A stretch of 59,002 bases of DNA from an uncultured bacterium. GTDB lineage: Bacteria > Bacillota > Clostridia > Lachnospirales > Lachnospiraceae. The stretch covers positions 72,360-131,361 of the forward strand of contig CANRVD010000002.1 in assembly GCA_947643145.1 (NCBI GenBank). The letters are read 5' to 3'. Both the position numbers and the translations under genes were made by a program. The notes under the pieces are model-generated. The model had not been told where the DNA came from. It was given only the letters and a program-made list of their open reading frames with translations, and did not search any database. Positions 1 through 7,488 of the stretch are shown one piece after another; within the stretch, counting starts at the first letter, position 1, and each line of letters begins with the position of its first letter.

Positions 1-1
1 G

Positions 2-94
2 GATTTCCGGTTAAAATGCCAGGGATGCGGGCATCAGGTGATGCTGCCGCGTAAGCAGGTTGAAAAAAATTTCCGGGGGAAGAGCGAGAGTTGA
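2..94 (+). CDS. DUF951 family protein, C-terminal part
   Basis: The window opens inside this gene. Frame 2 reads DFRLKCQGCGHQVMLPRK and stops at 92-94 after 30 residues. The CxxCG knuckle followed by HxVMLPR is the usual end of DUF951, a family of roughly 60-70-residue proteins of unknown function often found just upstream of rpsF in Clostridia. The N-terminal half lies outside the window. The family call rests on the motif and on the neighbouring rpsF. Confidence 0.75.
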   Translation, partial: DFRLKCQGCGHQVMLPRKQVEKNFRGKSES

Positions 95-97
95 CAG

Positions 98-124
98 GTT
101 ATTGTGTACGGAGTGAACAGTAAC
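98..124. repeat. GTTACTG/CAGTAAC palindromic repeat, copy 1
   Basis: GTTATTG at 98-104 faces CAGTAAC at 118-124 around tgtacggagtgaa. The same core (CGGAGTGAACAGTAAC) recurs at 19502-19532, and looser relatives lie at 14104-14129 and 23292-23426. It lies between the DUF951 stop and the rpsF promoter. Function unknown. Confidence 0.6.
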
Positions 125-165
125 GCTGAAAGGGGATATTGCCTCGAAGAGTGTCAAAAAACTGC

Positions 166-194
166 TTGCATCAATTTGGAAATTATGGTATTAT
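166..194 (+). promoter_or_regulatory. Promoter of rpsF-ssb-rpsR
   Basis: TTGCAT (166-171) and TATTAT (189-194) are separated by 17 bp, a good sigma-A type promoter. It would give a leader of about 165 nt before rpsF, which contains the S6:S18-type structure. Confidence 0.7.
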
Positions 195-250
195 ATCAAA
201 TTGTGATACGTAAATTTTCCTTGCTCTCTTCTGTTGGGACAAAGTATGTA

Positions 251-310
251 AAGAATGAAATTTCACTAAAGCGGTAAAAGACACCATCCAAGTGAAACTA
301 AGACATTCTT
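251..310 (+). promoter_or_regulatory. S6:S18-type ribosomal protein leader (rpsF motif)
   Basis: AAGAATG (251-257) pairs with CATTCTT (304-310) and TTTCACT (261-267) pairs with AGTGAAA (291-297), leaving a 23-nt apical region that holds CACC at 282-285. Position and shape match the known rpsF leader motif, where the S6:S18 complex is thought to bind and repress its own operon. The pairing is seen in the sequence. The regulatory role is inferred from the family. Confidence 0.6.
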
Positions 311-369
311 AAGTGATTGGAAGTATTGTCATGAGGAGGGCCAGAGACCAAAAGGAGGTACAGGCAACT

Positions 370-657
370 ATGAACAAATATGAGTTAGCGTTAGTTGTCA
401 ATGCTAAGATCGAAGAGGATGTAAGAGTAGCCACTGTAGAAAAGGCAAAGGATTATGTTGCTAAATTTGGTGGAACTGTTACAGAAGTTGAAGAGTGGGG
501 CAAGAAGAAGCTTGCTTACGAAATTCAGCATATGAAGGAAGGTTATTATTACTTCATCAAATTCGATGCTGAGACAGATGTTCCGGGCAACCTTGAGCAG
601 GCTGTTCGTATTATGGATAATGTTCTCAGATTCTTATGCATTAGACAGGAGGCATAG
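370..657 (+). CDS. rpsF: Small ribosomal subunit protein bS6
   Basis: This 95-residue protein begins MNKYELALVVNAKI and contains the bS6 core EEWGKKKLAYEIQHMKEGYYYFI. It binds bS18 on the platform of the 30S subunit. The open frame extends upstream to 313, but ATG 370 is chosen because AAAGGAGGT lies 10-18 bases before it and the protein then has the normal bS6 length. It heads rpsF-ssb-rpsR and is probably under autogenous control through the leader at 251-310. Confidence 0.96.
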   Translation: MNKYELALVVNAKIEEDVRVATVEKAKDYVAKFGGTVTEVEEWGKKKLAYEIQHMKEGYYYFIKFDAETDVPGNLEQAVRIMDNVLRFLCIRQEA

Positions 658-675
658 GAAGGAAGGTGTTTCCTA

Positions 676-1128
676 ATGAATAAGGTTATTTTAATGGGAC
701 GTTTGACCCGTGACCCTGAGATTCGTTATTCTTCAGGAGAAAGTCAGACAGCAGTTGCAAGATATACACTTGCAGTAGACCGTAGATTCAGACGTCAGGG
801 TGATGAGCAGACAGCAGATTTTATTAACTGTGTTGTATTTGGCAGAGGAGCAGAATTTGCTGAAAATTATCTTCATCAGGGTACAAAAATTGTAGCCGTT
901 GGCCGTATTCAGACTGGCAGTTACACAAACAAAGATGGACAGCGGGTTTATACCACAGATGTAGTTGTGGAAGAGCAGGAATTCGCTGAGAGCAAGGCGG
1001 CAGCCGCAGGAAATGGTGGCGGTTACCAGCAGGCAGCTCCATCCAGACCAGAGCCGACACAGGCGGCTGGTGATGGATTTATGAATATCCCGGATGCCAT
1101 CGATGAGGAATTACCATTTAAAAACTAG
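676..1128 (+). CDS. ssb: Single-stranded DNA-binding protein
   Basis: The protein has 150 residues. The N-terminal OB fold (about 1-110) starts MNKVILMGRLTRDPEIRY and contains FINCVVFGRGAEFAENYLHQG. A flexible Gln/Pro/Gly-rich linker follows, and the acidic tail DEELPFKN is the docking site for replication and repair partners. It coats single-stranded DNA during replication, repair and recombination. It sits 18 bp after rpsF and 34 bp before rpsR, the conserved Firmicute order. Confidence 0.97.
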   Translation: MNKVILMGRLTRDPEIRYSSGESQTAVARYTLAVDRRFRRQGDEQTADFINCVVFGRGAEFAENYLHQGTKIVAVGRIQTGSYTNKDGQRVYTTDVVVEEQEFAESKAAAAGNGGGYQQAAPSRPEPTQAAGDGFMNIPDAIDEELPFKN

Positions 1129-1162
1129 AGCAATCTGGTAATATTTTAAGGAGGTTTCAAAA

Positions 1163-1429
1163 ATGGCATACAATAAAGGCGACAAAGATGGCGCTTCTTC
1201 AAGAAGAAGACCTATTCGTAGAAGAAAGAAAGTATGTGTGTTCTGTGCAGATAAAGAGCATGATTACATTGATTACAAAGATGTAAATAAGTTAAAGAGA
1301 TATGTCTCTGAGAGAGGCAAGATTCTTCCTAGAAGAATCACAGGAAACTGTGCAAAGCATCAGAGAGCTTTAACTGTTGCAGTTAAGCGTGCACGTCACG
1401 TTGCAATTATGCCTTATACAACAGATTAA
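1163..1429 (+). CDS. rpsR: Small ribosomal subunit protein bS18
   Basis: This 88-residue basic protein contains [22 protein letters not shown] and the C-terminal region [25 protein letters not shown], both diagnostic of bS18. The CxxC near the N-terminus is the zinc-type variant. It partners bS6 on the 30S platform. AGGAGG stands 11 bp before the ATG. It is the last gene of the operon and is followed by a hairpin terminator at 1488-1531. Confidence 0.97.
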   Translation: MAYNKGDKDGASSRRRPIRRRKKVCVFCADKEHDYIDYKDVNKLKRYVSERGKILPRRITGNCAKHQRALTVAVKRARHVAIMPYTTD

Positions 1430-1487
1430 TAAGTTGTATGGCTATATAGGTCAAAATATGGGCTGGAGACAGTCAGTGCATATACAA

Positions 1488-1531
1488 AAAGAGTCGATTC
1501 ACGGGTAATTGTGGATTGGCTCTTTTTCTTT
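1488..1531 (+). terminator. Rho-independent terminator of rpsF-ssb-rpsR
   Basis: AAAGAGTC-GATTCAC (1488-1502) pairs with GTGGATT-GGCTCTTT (1511-1525), with two G:U pairs, followed by TTTTTCTT. Confidence 0.8.
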
Positions 1532-1547
1532 AAATGTCAAAAAGCTA

Positions 1548-1577
1548 TTGAATCTGTGATAATATATGTTGTATACT
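1548..1577 (+). promoter_or_regulatory. Probable promoter of the PilZ gene
   Basis: TTGAAT (1548-1553) and TATACT (1572-1577) are 18 bp apart. The start codon lies about 190 bp further on, so the transcript would carry the structured element at 1588-1681. Confidence 0.5.
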
Positions 1578-1587
1578 GATAAATGGT

Positions 1588-1681
1588 TACCATTTGCGGC
1601 GGGGGTTATGCATGGTATTTGACCCTCGTGGCAGTCGCCAAATGCGAACGAGTTCGCGCTTGGCTCGTTGCTTCGCGGGAA
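1588..1681. repeat. Structured GC-rich intergenic element
   Basis: In the 345-bp gap between rpsR and the PilZ gene lies a block clearly richer in GC than its surroundings. CATTTG near 1590 faces CAAATG near 1640, and GCGAAC-GA-GTTCGC is a perfect short hairpin. GCTCGTTGCTTCGC (1663-1676) recurs in reverse complement at 32789-32802, so the block is probably a dispersed repeat. No coding frame is convincing. Role unknown. Confidence 0.45.
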
Positions 1682-1774
1682 TAAAATGACAATAGCAGGA
1701 GTTAAAGGACGGAATAGAGATTATATAAATTAAATTGAGAAAAGTGTGAGAAGAAAGTTTAGGAGGGAAACAGT

Positions 1775-2422
1775 ATGAAATTAACGGACTTTGACAAAGG
1801 GACAGAGCTTGTAATTATTTCTACCAAAAGATATAATCGTCATGAGTTTAATACGGAGATTGTAATGACGAATGAAGAGGAGGACATGGTGTTAGCTATG
1901 CCTGTATTAGTGGATGGAAAGATGGTTCGTTTTTCAGACCCGGAGATTAATCATACAGTGACAGTGATTGAGGGATCAAAGGTTTATACATACCCGGATG
2001 TTGAGATAAGAGAGGTACAGACGTCTTCCAAAAGGCTGAAATATGCACTTTGCATTGAATCAGATGAAGAGGCAGAGCCAGTAAACCGCCGTAACTTTTT
2101 CCGCGTTTACCTAGGGGTTAATGGTATTTTGAAAACCAGTGTAAATCATAGAATACAGGAGGTTGTTATCAAGGATATCAGCGCAAGCGGGCTTGGTGTT
2201 ATTTGTGCAAAAACGCTGCGAATTCCAGTTGGGACAAATGTATTTGTCAATTTTGTAGATGAGCTGACGGGAGAGGAATTCAAGTTAGACTGTGCTGTAG
2301 TGCGCTGTGTAAAAAATGACGAGGAGTCTGTTGTATATGGTTGTGAACTTCCGGAGTCAAGTGATTCTATGGAGAAGCTTGTGGCATTAAAGCAGAGAAT
2401 AGCATTAGAATATCGTCAATAA
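1775..2422 (+). CDS. PilZ domain protein (YcgR-like c-di-GMP receptor)
   Basis: The protein has 215 residues. An N-terminal YcgR-N-like domain (about 1-95, with VDGKMVRFSDP) is followed by a PilZ domain. The PilZ signature is complete: RRNFFRV supplies the RxxxR nucleotide-binding arginines and DISASGLG the D/NxSxxG motif. Proteins of this build bind cyclic di-GMP and act on motility, surface polysaccharide or other outputs. GGAGGG stands 7 bp before the ATG. It appears monocistronic. The HD-GYP protein at 7489 could be a c-di-GMP phosphodiesterase acting on the same signal, but that link is inference. Confidence 0.85.
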   Translation: MKLTDFDKGTELVIISTKRYNRHEFNTEIVMTNEEEDMVLAMPVLVDGKMVRFSDPEINHTVTVIEGSKVYTYPDVEIREVQTSSKRLKYALCIESDEEAEPVNRRNFFRVYLGVNGILKTSVNHRIQEVVIKDISASGLGVICAKTLRIPVGTNVFVNFVDELTGEEFKLDCAVVRCVKNDEESVVYGCELPESSDSMEKLVALKQRIALEYRQ

Positions 2423-2521
2423 AAGTTGAAATATTTGAAGCATCATGCTATAATTCTTTCGATTGTGCAATGGCACAAGGATGAGCGGTATTCTGTTTAG
2501 AAACTGCATCAGATGATAATG

Positions 2522-2548
2522 AATTACCACGGAAATGAGGTGGTAATT
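2522..2548 (+). promoter_or_regulatory. Hairpin holding the panG ribosome binding site
   Basis: AATTACCAC (2522-2530) and GTGGTAATT (2540-2548) form a perfect 9-bp stem with the loop ggaaatgag. The loop carries the Shine-Dalgarno bases and the right arm reaches the first base of the TTG start codon. Such a fold would control initiation. Whether it does is untested. Confidence 0.5.
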
Positions 2549-3387
2549 TGATAATTGGAATTATAGGCGCAGGGAAGGTGGGCACGACATTAGGGGCGTA
2601 CCTTCGGAAAAATTCAATTTCTGTGTCGGGCTATTACAGCCGGACTTATGAAAACGCTGCAATAGCAGCAGATTTTACAAAAACGAAAGCATATAGCGAC
2701 ATAGATGCGCTTGTCAATGCGAGTGGTACTTTATTCATTACGACTCCCGACGGGGAGATTCGCCATGTATGGGACTGCATTGCAAAGGATAGGTTAGCAG
2801 ATAAGATTATATGTCATTTTAGTGGTTCGTTGTCATCTCTTGTTTTTTCTGGAATAGAAGCAGCCGGTGCGTCTGGTTGTTCGATTCATCCAATGTTTGC
2901 GTTCAGCGACAAGTTTCAATCTTATAAAACATTCCATACGGCATGCCTTACGATAGAGGGGCAGGAAAAAGCAGTCTGCGAAATCAAAGCATTATTTGAA
3001 GGGCTGAATCATAGGGTCTTTACGATGAAAGCAGAGGATAAAATGCGTTACCATGCAGCGGCAGCACTTGCCAGCAATTATATGGTTGGCCTTTTTCAGT
3101 CAAGTCTTGATTTGCTGGAGGATTGTGGTTTTTCAGAGGAAGACAGCAGGTTTTTGCTTGCCCCGCTCATCCGCAATAATGTAACTGCCATGTTAGACAA
3201 AGGTCCGGTAAATGCACTGACAGGGCCAGTAGAGCGTGGAGATATTGGTACTGTTAAGAAACATCTGGAGGTTTTAGAAGGAACAGACACCGAGGCGGTA
3301 TACCGAAGCCTTGGTAGGAAACTGGTAGAGATTGCACAGAAAAAAAACGCAGACAGGAATTATACCGCTATCAGAAATATTTTATAG
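2548..3387 (+). CDS. panG: PanG-type ketopantoate reductase (DUF2520)
   Basis: The protein has 279 residues. An N-terminal Rossmann fold starts [16 protein letters not shown], the GxGxxG dinucleotide site. Motifs typical of DUF2520 follow: HFSGSLSS and [12 protein letters not shown], then a helical C-terminal dimer domain. DUF2520 proteins of the PanG type (known from Francisella) reduce 2-dehydropantoate to pantoate and replace PanE/ApbA. Its place directly before panB, panC and panD supports that role, because no other ketopantoate reductase is in the cluster. The start is TTG at 2548, within a hairpin that also holds the ribosome binding site. The function is inferred from family and context; a general DUF2520 oxidoreductase is the alternative. 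Confidence 0.75.
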   Translation: MIIGIIGAGKVGTTLGAYLRKNSISVSGYYSRTYENAAIAADFTKTKAYSDIDALVNASGTLFITTPDGEIRHVWDCIAKDRLADKIICHFSGSLSSLVFSGIEAAGASGCSIHPMFAFSDKFQSYKTFHTACLTIEGQEKAVCEIKALFEGLNHRVFTMKAEDKMRYHAAAALASNYMVGLFQSSLDLLEDCGFSEEDSRFLLAPLIRNNVTAMLDKGPVNALTGPVERGDIGTVKKHLEVLEGTDTEAVYRSLGRKLVEIAQKKNADRNYTAIRNIL

Positions 3388-3403
3388 AAATCTGACCTAT
3401 AGT

Positions 3404-3421
3404 GTTACTGTGAATAGTAAC
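3404..3421. repeat. GTTACT-gtgaat-AGTAAC palindrome
   Basis: This perfect 6-bp palindrome in the panG-panB gap shares the string CTGTGAATAGTA with sites at 6984 and 8610, and with an inverted copy near 43369. The gap has no in-frame stop, so the panB frame runs open back through it. Confidence 0.5.
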
Positions 3422-3493
3422 CTTATGGTTTTATGTATCTGTGGAGTGATTGAGCATAATACCTGTACAGGCAGATATTCAGAAAGGAAAGTT

Positions 3494-4321
3494 ATGAAAA
3501 AGACAATTAGTACATTTCAGAAGGCCAAAGAAAATGGAGAAAAGGTAACAATGCTTACAGCATATGACTATTCAACGGCGAAACTGATAGATGAAGCAGG
3601 GATTGATTCTATTTTAATAGGGGATTCGCTTGGAAATGTCATTCTTGGATATGAGGATACTATTTCCGTGACAATGGAGGATATTATCCACCATACGGCT
3701 GCTGTGGCGAGAGGGGCTAAGGAGGCTTTGATTGTAGCGGATATGCCGTTTATGTCTTACCAAACCTCCGTATATGATGCTGTTGTGAATGCAGGGCGGT
3801 TAATGAAGGAAGGACGGGCGAATGCGGTAAAATTAGAGGGCGGTGCAAGCGTATGTCCTCAGATTAAGGCGATTACATCTGCAGGGATTCCGGTTGTAGG
3901 CCATCTTGGACTGACGCCCCAGTCAATTAATGCATTGGGCGGCTATAAGGTACAGGGAAAGAGTGAAGCGGCGGCAAAGCAGCTTTTAGAGGATGCACTG
4001 GCGATACAGGAAGCAGGTGTTTTTGCCGTGGTATTGGAATGCGTTCCGTCAAAACTTGCGGCACTGCTTACAGAGAAGCTCTCTATTGTAACGATTGGCA
4101 TTGGTGCAGGGAATGAATGTGATGGACAGGTTCTTGTATATCAGGATATGCTAGGAATGTTTTCTGATTATGTACCTAAATTTGTAAAACAATTTGCTAA
4201 TGTTGGAGAGGTTATGAAGCAGGCATTTGCAGATTATAAAAAAGAAGTCAGCAATGGAGCTTTTCCGTCGGAAGAGCATGGTTATAAAATAGAAGATGAT
4301 GTGATTGAAAAGCTGTATTAA
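3494..4321 (+). CDS. panB: 3-methyl-2-oxobutanoate hydroxymethyltransferase
   Basis: The enzyme transfers a hydroxymethyl group from methylene-tetrahydrofolate to 2-oxoisovalerate, giving ketopantoate, the first committed step to pantothenate. The 275-residue protein has [21 protein letters not shown], the metal-binding [22 protein letters not shown] and [14 protein letters not shown], all PanB hallmarks of a TIM barrel. The frame is open upstream to 3332, but ATG 3494 follows AGAAAGGAAAGTT and gives the family length. It lies between panG and panC and is probably co-transcribed with them. Confidence 0.95.
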   Translation: MKKTISTFQKAKENGEKVTMLTAYDYSTAKLIDEAGIDSILIGDSLGNVILGYEDTISVTMEDIIHHTAAVARGAKEALIVADMPFMSYQTSVYDAVVNAGRLMKEGRANAVKLEGGASVCPQIKAITSAGIPVVGHLGLTPQSINALGGYKVQGKSEAAAKQLLEDALAIQEAGVFAVVLECVPSKLAALLTEKLSIVTIGIGAGNECDGQVLVYQDMLGMFSDYVPKFVKQFANVGEVMKQAFADYKKEVSNGAFPSEEHGYKIEDDVIEKLY

Positions 4322-4334
4322 TAAGCATAAAGCG

Positions 4335-4353
4335 AGGTGAACAAAGTTCACCT
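4335..4353 (+). promoter_or_regulatory. Hairpin just before the panC ribosome binding site
   Basis: AGGTGAAC (4335-4342) pairs with GTTCACCT (4346-4353) around aaa. TGCAGAAATGAGGA follows directly and serves as ribosome binding site. A similar AGGTG/CACCT hairpin lies at 9040-9058. Confidence 0.45.
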
Positions 4354-4371
4354 TGCAGAAATGAGGAAAAA

Positions 4372-5214
4372 ATGAAAATAGTCAATACAATTCAGGAAGT
4401 AAGGGAACAGGTAAAGGAGTGGAAAAAGCAGGGGCTTTCCGTAGGGCTTGTACCTACGATGGGATATCTGCATGAAGGCCATAAGAGTCTGATAGATTGT
4501 GCGGTTGCGGAAAATGACAAAGTAGTTGTCAGTGTATTTGTGAATCCGATGCAGTTTGGGCCAAAAGAGGACTTGGAAAGCTATCCAAGAGATTTGGACA
4601 GGGATGCCGCCCTTTGTGAAAAAGCGGGGGCAGCGCTTATTTTCCATCCCGCACCAGAGGAAATGTATCATGATGATTTTTCTTCTTTTGTGGATATGAA
4701 TACTTTGACAGGCGGGCTTTGCGGAAAGACACGTCCAATCCATTTTCGTGGAGTGTGTACCGTGGTATCGAAGCTTTTTAATATTGTCACACCGGACAAG
4801 GCATATTTTGGGCAGAAAGATGCGCAGCAGCTTGCTGTCATCCGCCATATGGTGAGCGACTTGAATTTTGGCATTGAAATCGTAGGATGTCCGATTATCC
4901 GCGAAGAGGATGGACTTGCCAAAAGTTCAAGGAATACTTATCTAAATGATGAGGAGCGCAAAGCAGCACTGATTCTCAGTAAATCCTTAAAAAAGGGCAG
5001 AGAATTAGCAGAAGCAGGGGAAAAGGATGCGGGAAAGCTGCGTAAGGTGATTACTGACGTACTTGTCAGTGAACCGATGGCAAAGATTGATTATGTAGAG
5101 ATAGTAGACTGGAATACATTAGATGCTGTTGACAGGATTGATGGGCCGATTTTGGCTGCAATTGCGGTTTATATTGGAAAAACCCGACTGATTGATAATT
5201 TTATTCTCGCGTAA
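4372..5214 (+). CDS. panC: Pantothenate synthetase
   Basis: The enzyme joins pantoate and beta-alanine with ATP to make pantothenate. The 280-residue protein shows the nucleotidyltransferase HIGH-like motif as MGYLHEGHKSL (H34, H37), the pantoate-site segment VFVNPMQFGPKEDL, YFGQKDAQQL and the KMSKS-like EDGLAKSSRN. Length is typical. The start ATG follows GAAATGAGGA after the hairpin at 4335-4353. It lies 50 bp after panB and 55 bp before panD. Confidence 0.96.
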   Translation: MKIVNTIQEVREQVKEWKKQGLSVGLVPTMGYLHEGHKSLIDCAVAENDKVVVSVFVNPMQFGPKEDLESYPRDLDRDAALCEKAGAALIFHPAPEEMYHDDFSSFVDMNTLTGGLCGKTRPIHFRGVCTVVSKLFNIVTPDKAYFGQKDAQQLAVIRHMVSDLNFGIEIVGCPIIREEDGLAKSSRNTYLNDEERKAALILSKSLKKGRELAEAGEKDAGKLRKVITDVLVSEPMAKIDYVEIVDWNTLDAVDRIDGPILAAIAVYIGKTRLIDNFILA

Positions 5215-5269
5215 GCAATGAGCCAAACGCAGAGAGGGAATTTGGACGGAACAGGAATGGAGGATTATA

Positions 5270-5668
5270 ATGACAGTTACAATGTTAAAAGGCAAAATTC
5301 ACCGTGCAGTAGTACAGCAGGCAGCATTAGACTATGTAGGCAGTATTACGGTAGATTCGGAACTAATGGAAGCTGCCGGGATTTATGAATACGAAAAAGT
5401 ACAGATAGTTGATGTGGAGAATGGAAGCCGTTTTGAAACATATACTATAGCAGGGGAGCCTGGCAGCGGGATGATTTGCCTGAATGGAGCAGCGGCACGG
5501 ATGGTTCAGGTGAGCGACCATATTATTATTATGGCTTATTGTGAAATGTCACCGGAAGAGGCGAAAGACCATAAGCCGTATGTTGTATTTGTGGATGAAG
5601 AAAATAAAATTAAAAGTACGGCCCGTTATGAAAAGCATGGACAGTTATCGCAGGATATGAAGCAGTAG
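5270..5668 (+). CDS. panD: Aspartate 1-decarboxylase proenzyme
   Basis: The enzyme makes beta-alanine from aspartate for pantothenate synthesis. The 132-residue proenzyme contains the self-cleavage site YVGSITVD. Cleavage between G24 and S25 creates the pyruvoyl group at the serine. LNGAAAR and DHIIIMAY are further PanD signatures. ATG 5270 follows ATGGAGGATTATA. A second ATG four codons later (5282) would give the more usual MLKGKIHRA start and cannot be excluded. Confidence 0.95.
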   Translation: MTVTMLKGKIHRAVVQQAALDYVGSITVDSELMEAAGIYEYEKVQIVDVENGSRFETYTIAGEPGSGMICLNGAAARMVQVSDHIIIMAYCEMSPEEAKDHKPYVVFVDEENKIKSTARYEKHGQLSQDMKQ

Positions 5669-5727
5669 ATAGAGAAGTTTTTTGCAAGGTATAAAGAGAA
5701 AATAGTATATTAGGAGAGAAAAATAGG

Positions 5728-6924
5728 ATGTTACAGGGCAAAACGGTAGTTCTGGCTGTATCGGGGAGTATTGCGGCCTATAAAATAGCAAATTTGGCAA
5801 GTATGCTTACTAAGCTTCATGCAGATGTGCAGGTATTGATGACGCAGAATGCAACGCAGTTTATCAATCCGATTACATTTGAAACACTGACAGGGCATAA
5901 GTGTCTCATCGATACATTTGACAGAAATTTTCAGTATAGTGTTGAGCATGTTGCACTGGCAAAAAAGGCAGATATTGTATTAGTTGCACCGGCTTCCGCC
6001 AATGTAATTGGTAAAATTGCAAATGGGATTGCAGATGATATGCTGACAACAACGGTTATGGCATGTCCGTGCCAAAAGCTGATTGCTCCAGCCATGAACA
6101 CAAATATGTTTGAGAATTCCATTGTGCAGGAGAATCTTGTGAAGCTAAAAAAACATGGCTATATGATTATTGAGCCTGATGTGGGGCTTCTTGCCTGCAA
6201 GGATGTTGGGGCTGGAAAGCTGCCTTCAGAGGAAGTTCTGTTGAATTACATCCGAAAGGAAATTTGCTTTGAAAAGGATTTTGCAGGGAAAAAGGTAATG
6301 GTGACCGCAGGGCCGACAGTAGAAGCGCTTGATCCGGTACGTTTTATTTCGAATCATTCGACTGGGAAGATGGGATATGCCCTTGCGCGGATTGCGATGG
6401 AACGTGGTGCAGAGGTAACACTTGTCAGCGGGCCGACAGCAATTCCCTGCCCGCCGTTTGTAAAGCTGGTGCAAATAAGAAGTGCACAGGAAATGTTTGA
6501 TGCTGTAACAGAAGCGGCAGGAGAGCAGGACATTATTATAAAAGCGGCGGCTGTTGCTGATTATACTCCAGTGTCTATTGCAGAGGAAAAAATCAAAAAA
6601 AAGGATGGCAGCAGCAAAATTGAACTGAAAAGAACACAGGATATCTTAAAGTATTTGGGAGAGCATAAAAAGGATGGCCAGTTTTTATGCGGTTTTTCTA
6701 TGGAAACGGAGAATATGCTTGAAAATTCAAAGAAAAAACTGGAAAAGAAAAATCTTGATATGATTGTTGCCAATAACCTGAAAGTGGCCGGTGCAGGATT
6801 TGGTGTTGATACAAATATCGTAACATTGATTCGTAAAAATTCCATACAGGAGTTGCCGCAGATGAGCAAGGAAGAGGTGGCAGCAGCCATATTAAATGAA
6901 ATAGTGCGTAATAGCTGTGAATAA
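5728..6924 (+). CDS. coaBC: Bifunctional phosphopantothenoylcysteine decarboxylase/phosphopantothenate-cysteine ligase
   Basis: The 398-residue protein carries two enzymes of coenzyme A synthesis. The N-terminal CoaC flavoprotein (about 1-190) shows VSGSIAAYKI, catalytic His74 in VEHVALAK and PAMNTNMF. The C-terminal CoaB ligase starts near KVMVTAGPTVEALDPVRFISNHSTGKMG and includes AAVADYTP. It extends the pan cluster from pantothenate towards CoA; pantothenate kinase is not in the window. The last codons (NSCE-stop) fall inside a CTGTGAATA repeat shared with the gene ending at 8619. Confidence 0.96.
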   Translation: MLQGKTVVLAVSGSIAAYKIANLASMLTKLHADVQVLMTQNATQFINPITFETLTGHKCLIDTFDRNFQYSVEHVALAKKADIVLVAPASANVIGKIANGIADDMLTTTVMACPCQKLIAPAMNTNMFENSIVQENLVKLKKHGYMIIEPDVGLLACKDVGAGKLPSEEVLLNYIRKEICFEKDFAGKKVMVTAGPTVEALDPVRFISNHSTGKMGYALARIAMERGAEVTLVSGPTAIPCPPFVKLVQIRSAQEMFDAVTEAAGEQDIIIKAAAVADYTPVSIAEEKIKKKDGSSKIELKRTQDILKYLGEHKKDGQFLCGFSMETENMLENSKKKLEKKNLDMIVANNLKVAGAGFGVDTNIVTLIRKNSIQELPQMSKEEVAAAILNEIVRNSCE

Positions 6925-7069
6925 TAAATAGCAGAAAGATTCCAAAGTGGAAAAAGTTGACTTGGAAGTTATGATATGATAGTCTGTGAATAGTAGGTAT
7001 CTGTAAGGTAGAAATTTTGTATTAATTAGCAGAGAAAGGGTTATTTTCTTTGCGGAAATGAGGTAAGAG

Positions 7070-7432
7070 ATGACGTTAAGAGAGTGTTATGATTCATTTG
7101 GAGGCAATTATGAAGAAGTTTTATCAAGGTTAATGGATGATAAAAGAGTACAACGGTTTGCTTTTAAATTTTTAGATGATACTAATTTCGAGACATTATG
7201 TGAGTGCCTGAAAAACGGAAATTATGAAGATGCATTCAGAGCTGCTCATACGATAAAGGGGTTATGCCTGAATCTTGGGTTTGAGAGGCTGCGTGTTTCA
7301 AGTGATGAACTGACAGAGGCACTCAGAAACGGAAAAAGCGACGGAGCAGAAGAATTGCTTGAGAAGGTCAGAGCAGATTATATAGAGGTTATCACAGCAT
7401 TAAAGGAATATCAGGAACAACTTCCAGGGTAA
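7070..7432 (+). CDS. Hpt (histidine phosphotransfer) domain protein
   Basis: This 120-residue single-domain protein has the Hpt phosphorylation motif AAHTIKGLCLNLG with the phospho-accepting His60. The following helix ELTEALRNGKSDGAEELLEKV completes the four-helix bundle. It would shuttle phosphate between a hybrid sensor kinase and a receiver. The receiver/HD-GYP gene begins 56 bp downstream and is the natural partner. No kinase is encoded nearby, so the donor must lie elsewhere. The ribosome binding site is GGAAATGAGG. Confidence 0.88.
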   Translation: MTLRECYDSFGGNYEEVLSRLMDDKRVQRFAFKFLDDTNFETLCECLKNGNYEDAFRAAHTIKGLCLNLGFERLRVSSDELTEALRNGKSDGAEELLEKVRADYIEVITALKEYQEQLPG

Positions 7433-7488
7433 TAAGCATATTGTGAATTAGAGTTTTTAAGTAGTGAAGATAATGGAAAGGAATCGTT

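Noticed and set aside
1588-1681. CRISPR-like or tRNA-like array
   Set aside because: No regularly spaced direct repeats; only single hairpins. No CRISPR array was seen anywhere in the window.
3332-3493. Long N-terminal extension of panB open back into the panG gene
   Set aside because: It crosses a palindromic repeat, overlaps panG and adds residues unlike PanB; ATG 3494 has its own ribosome binding site and gives the family length.
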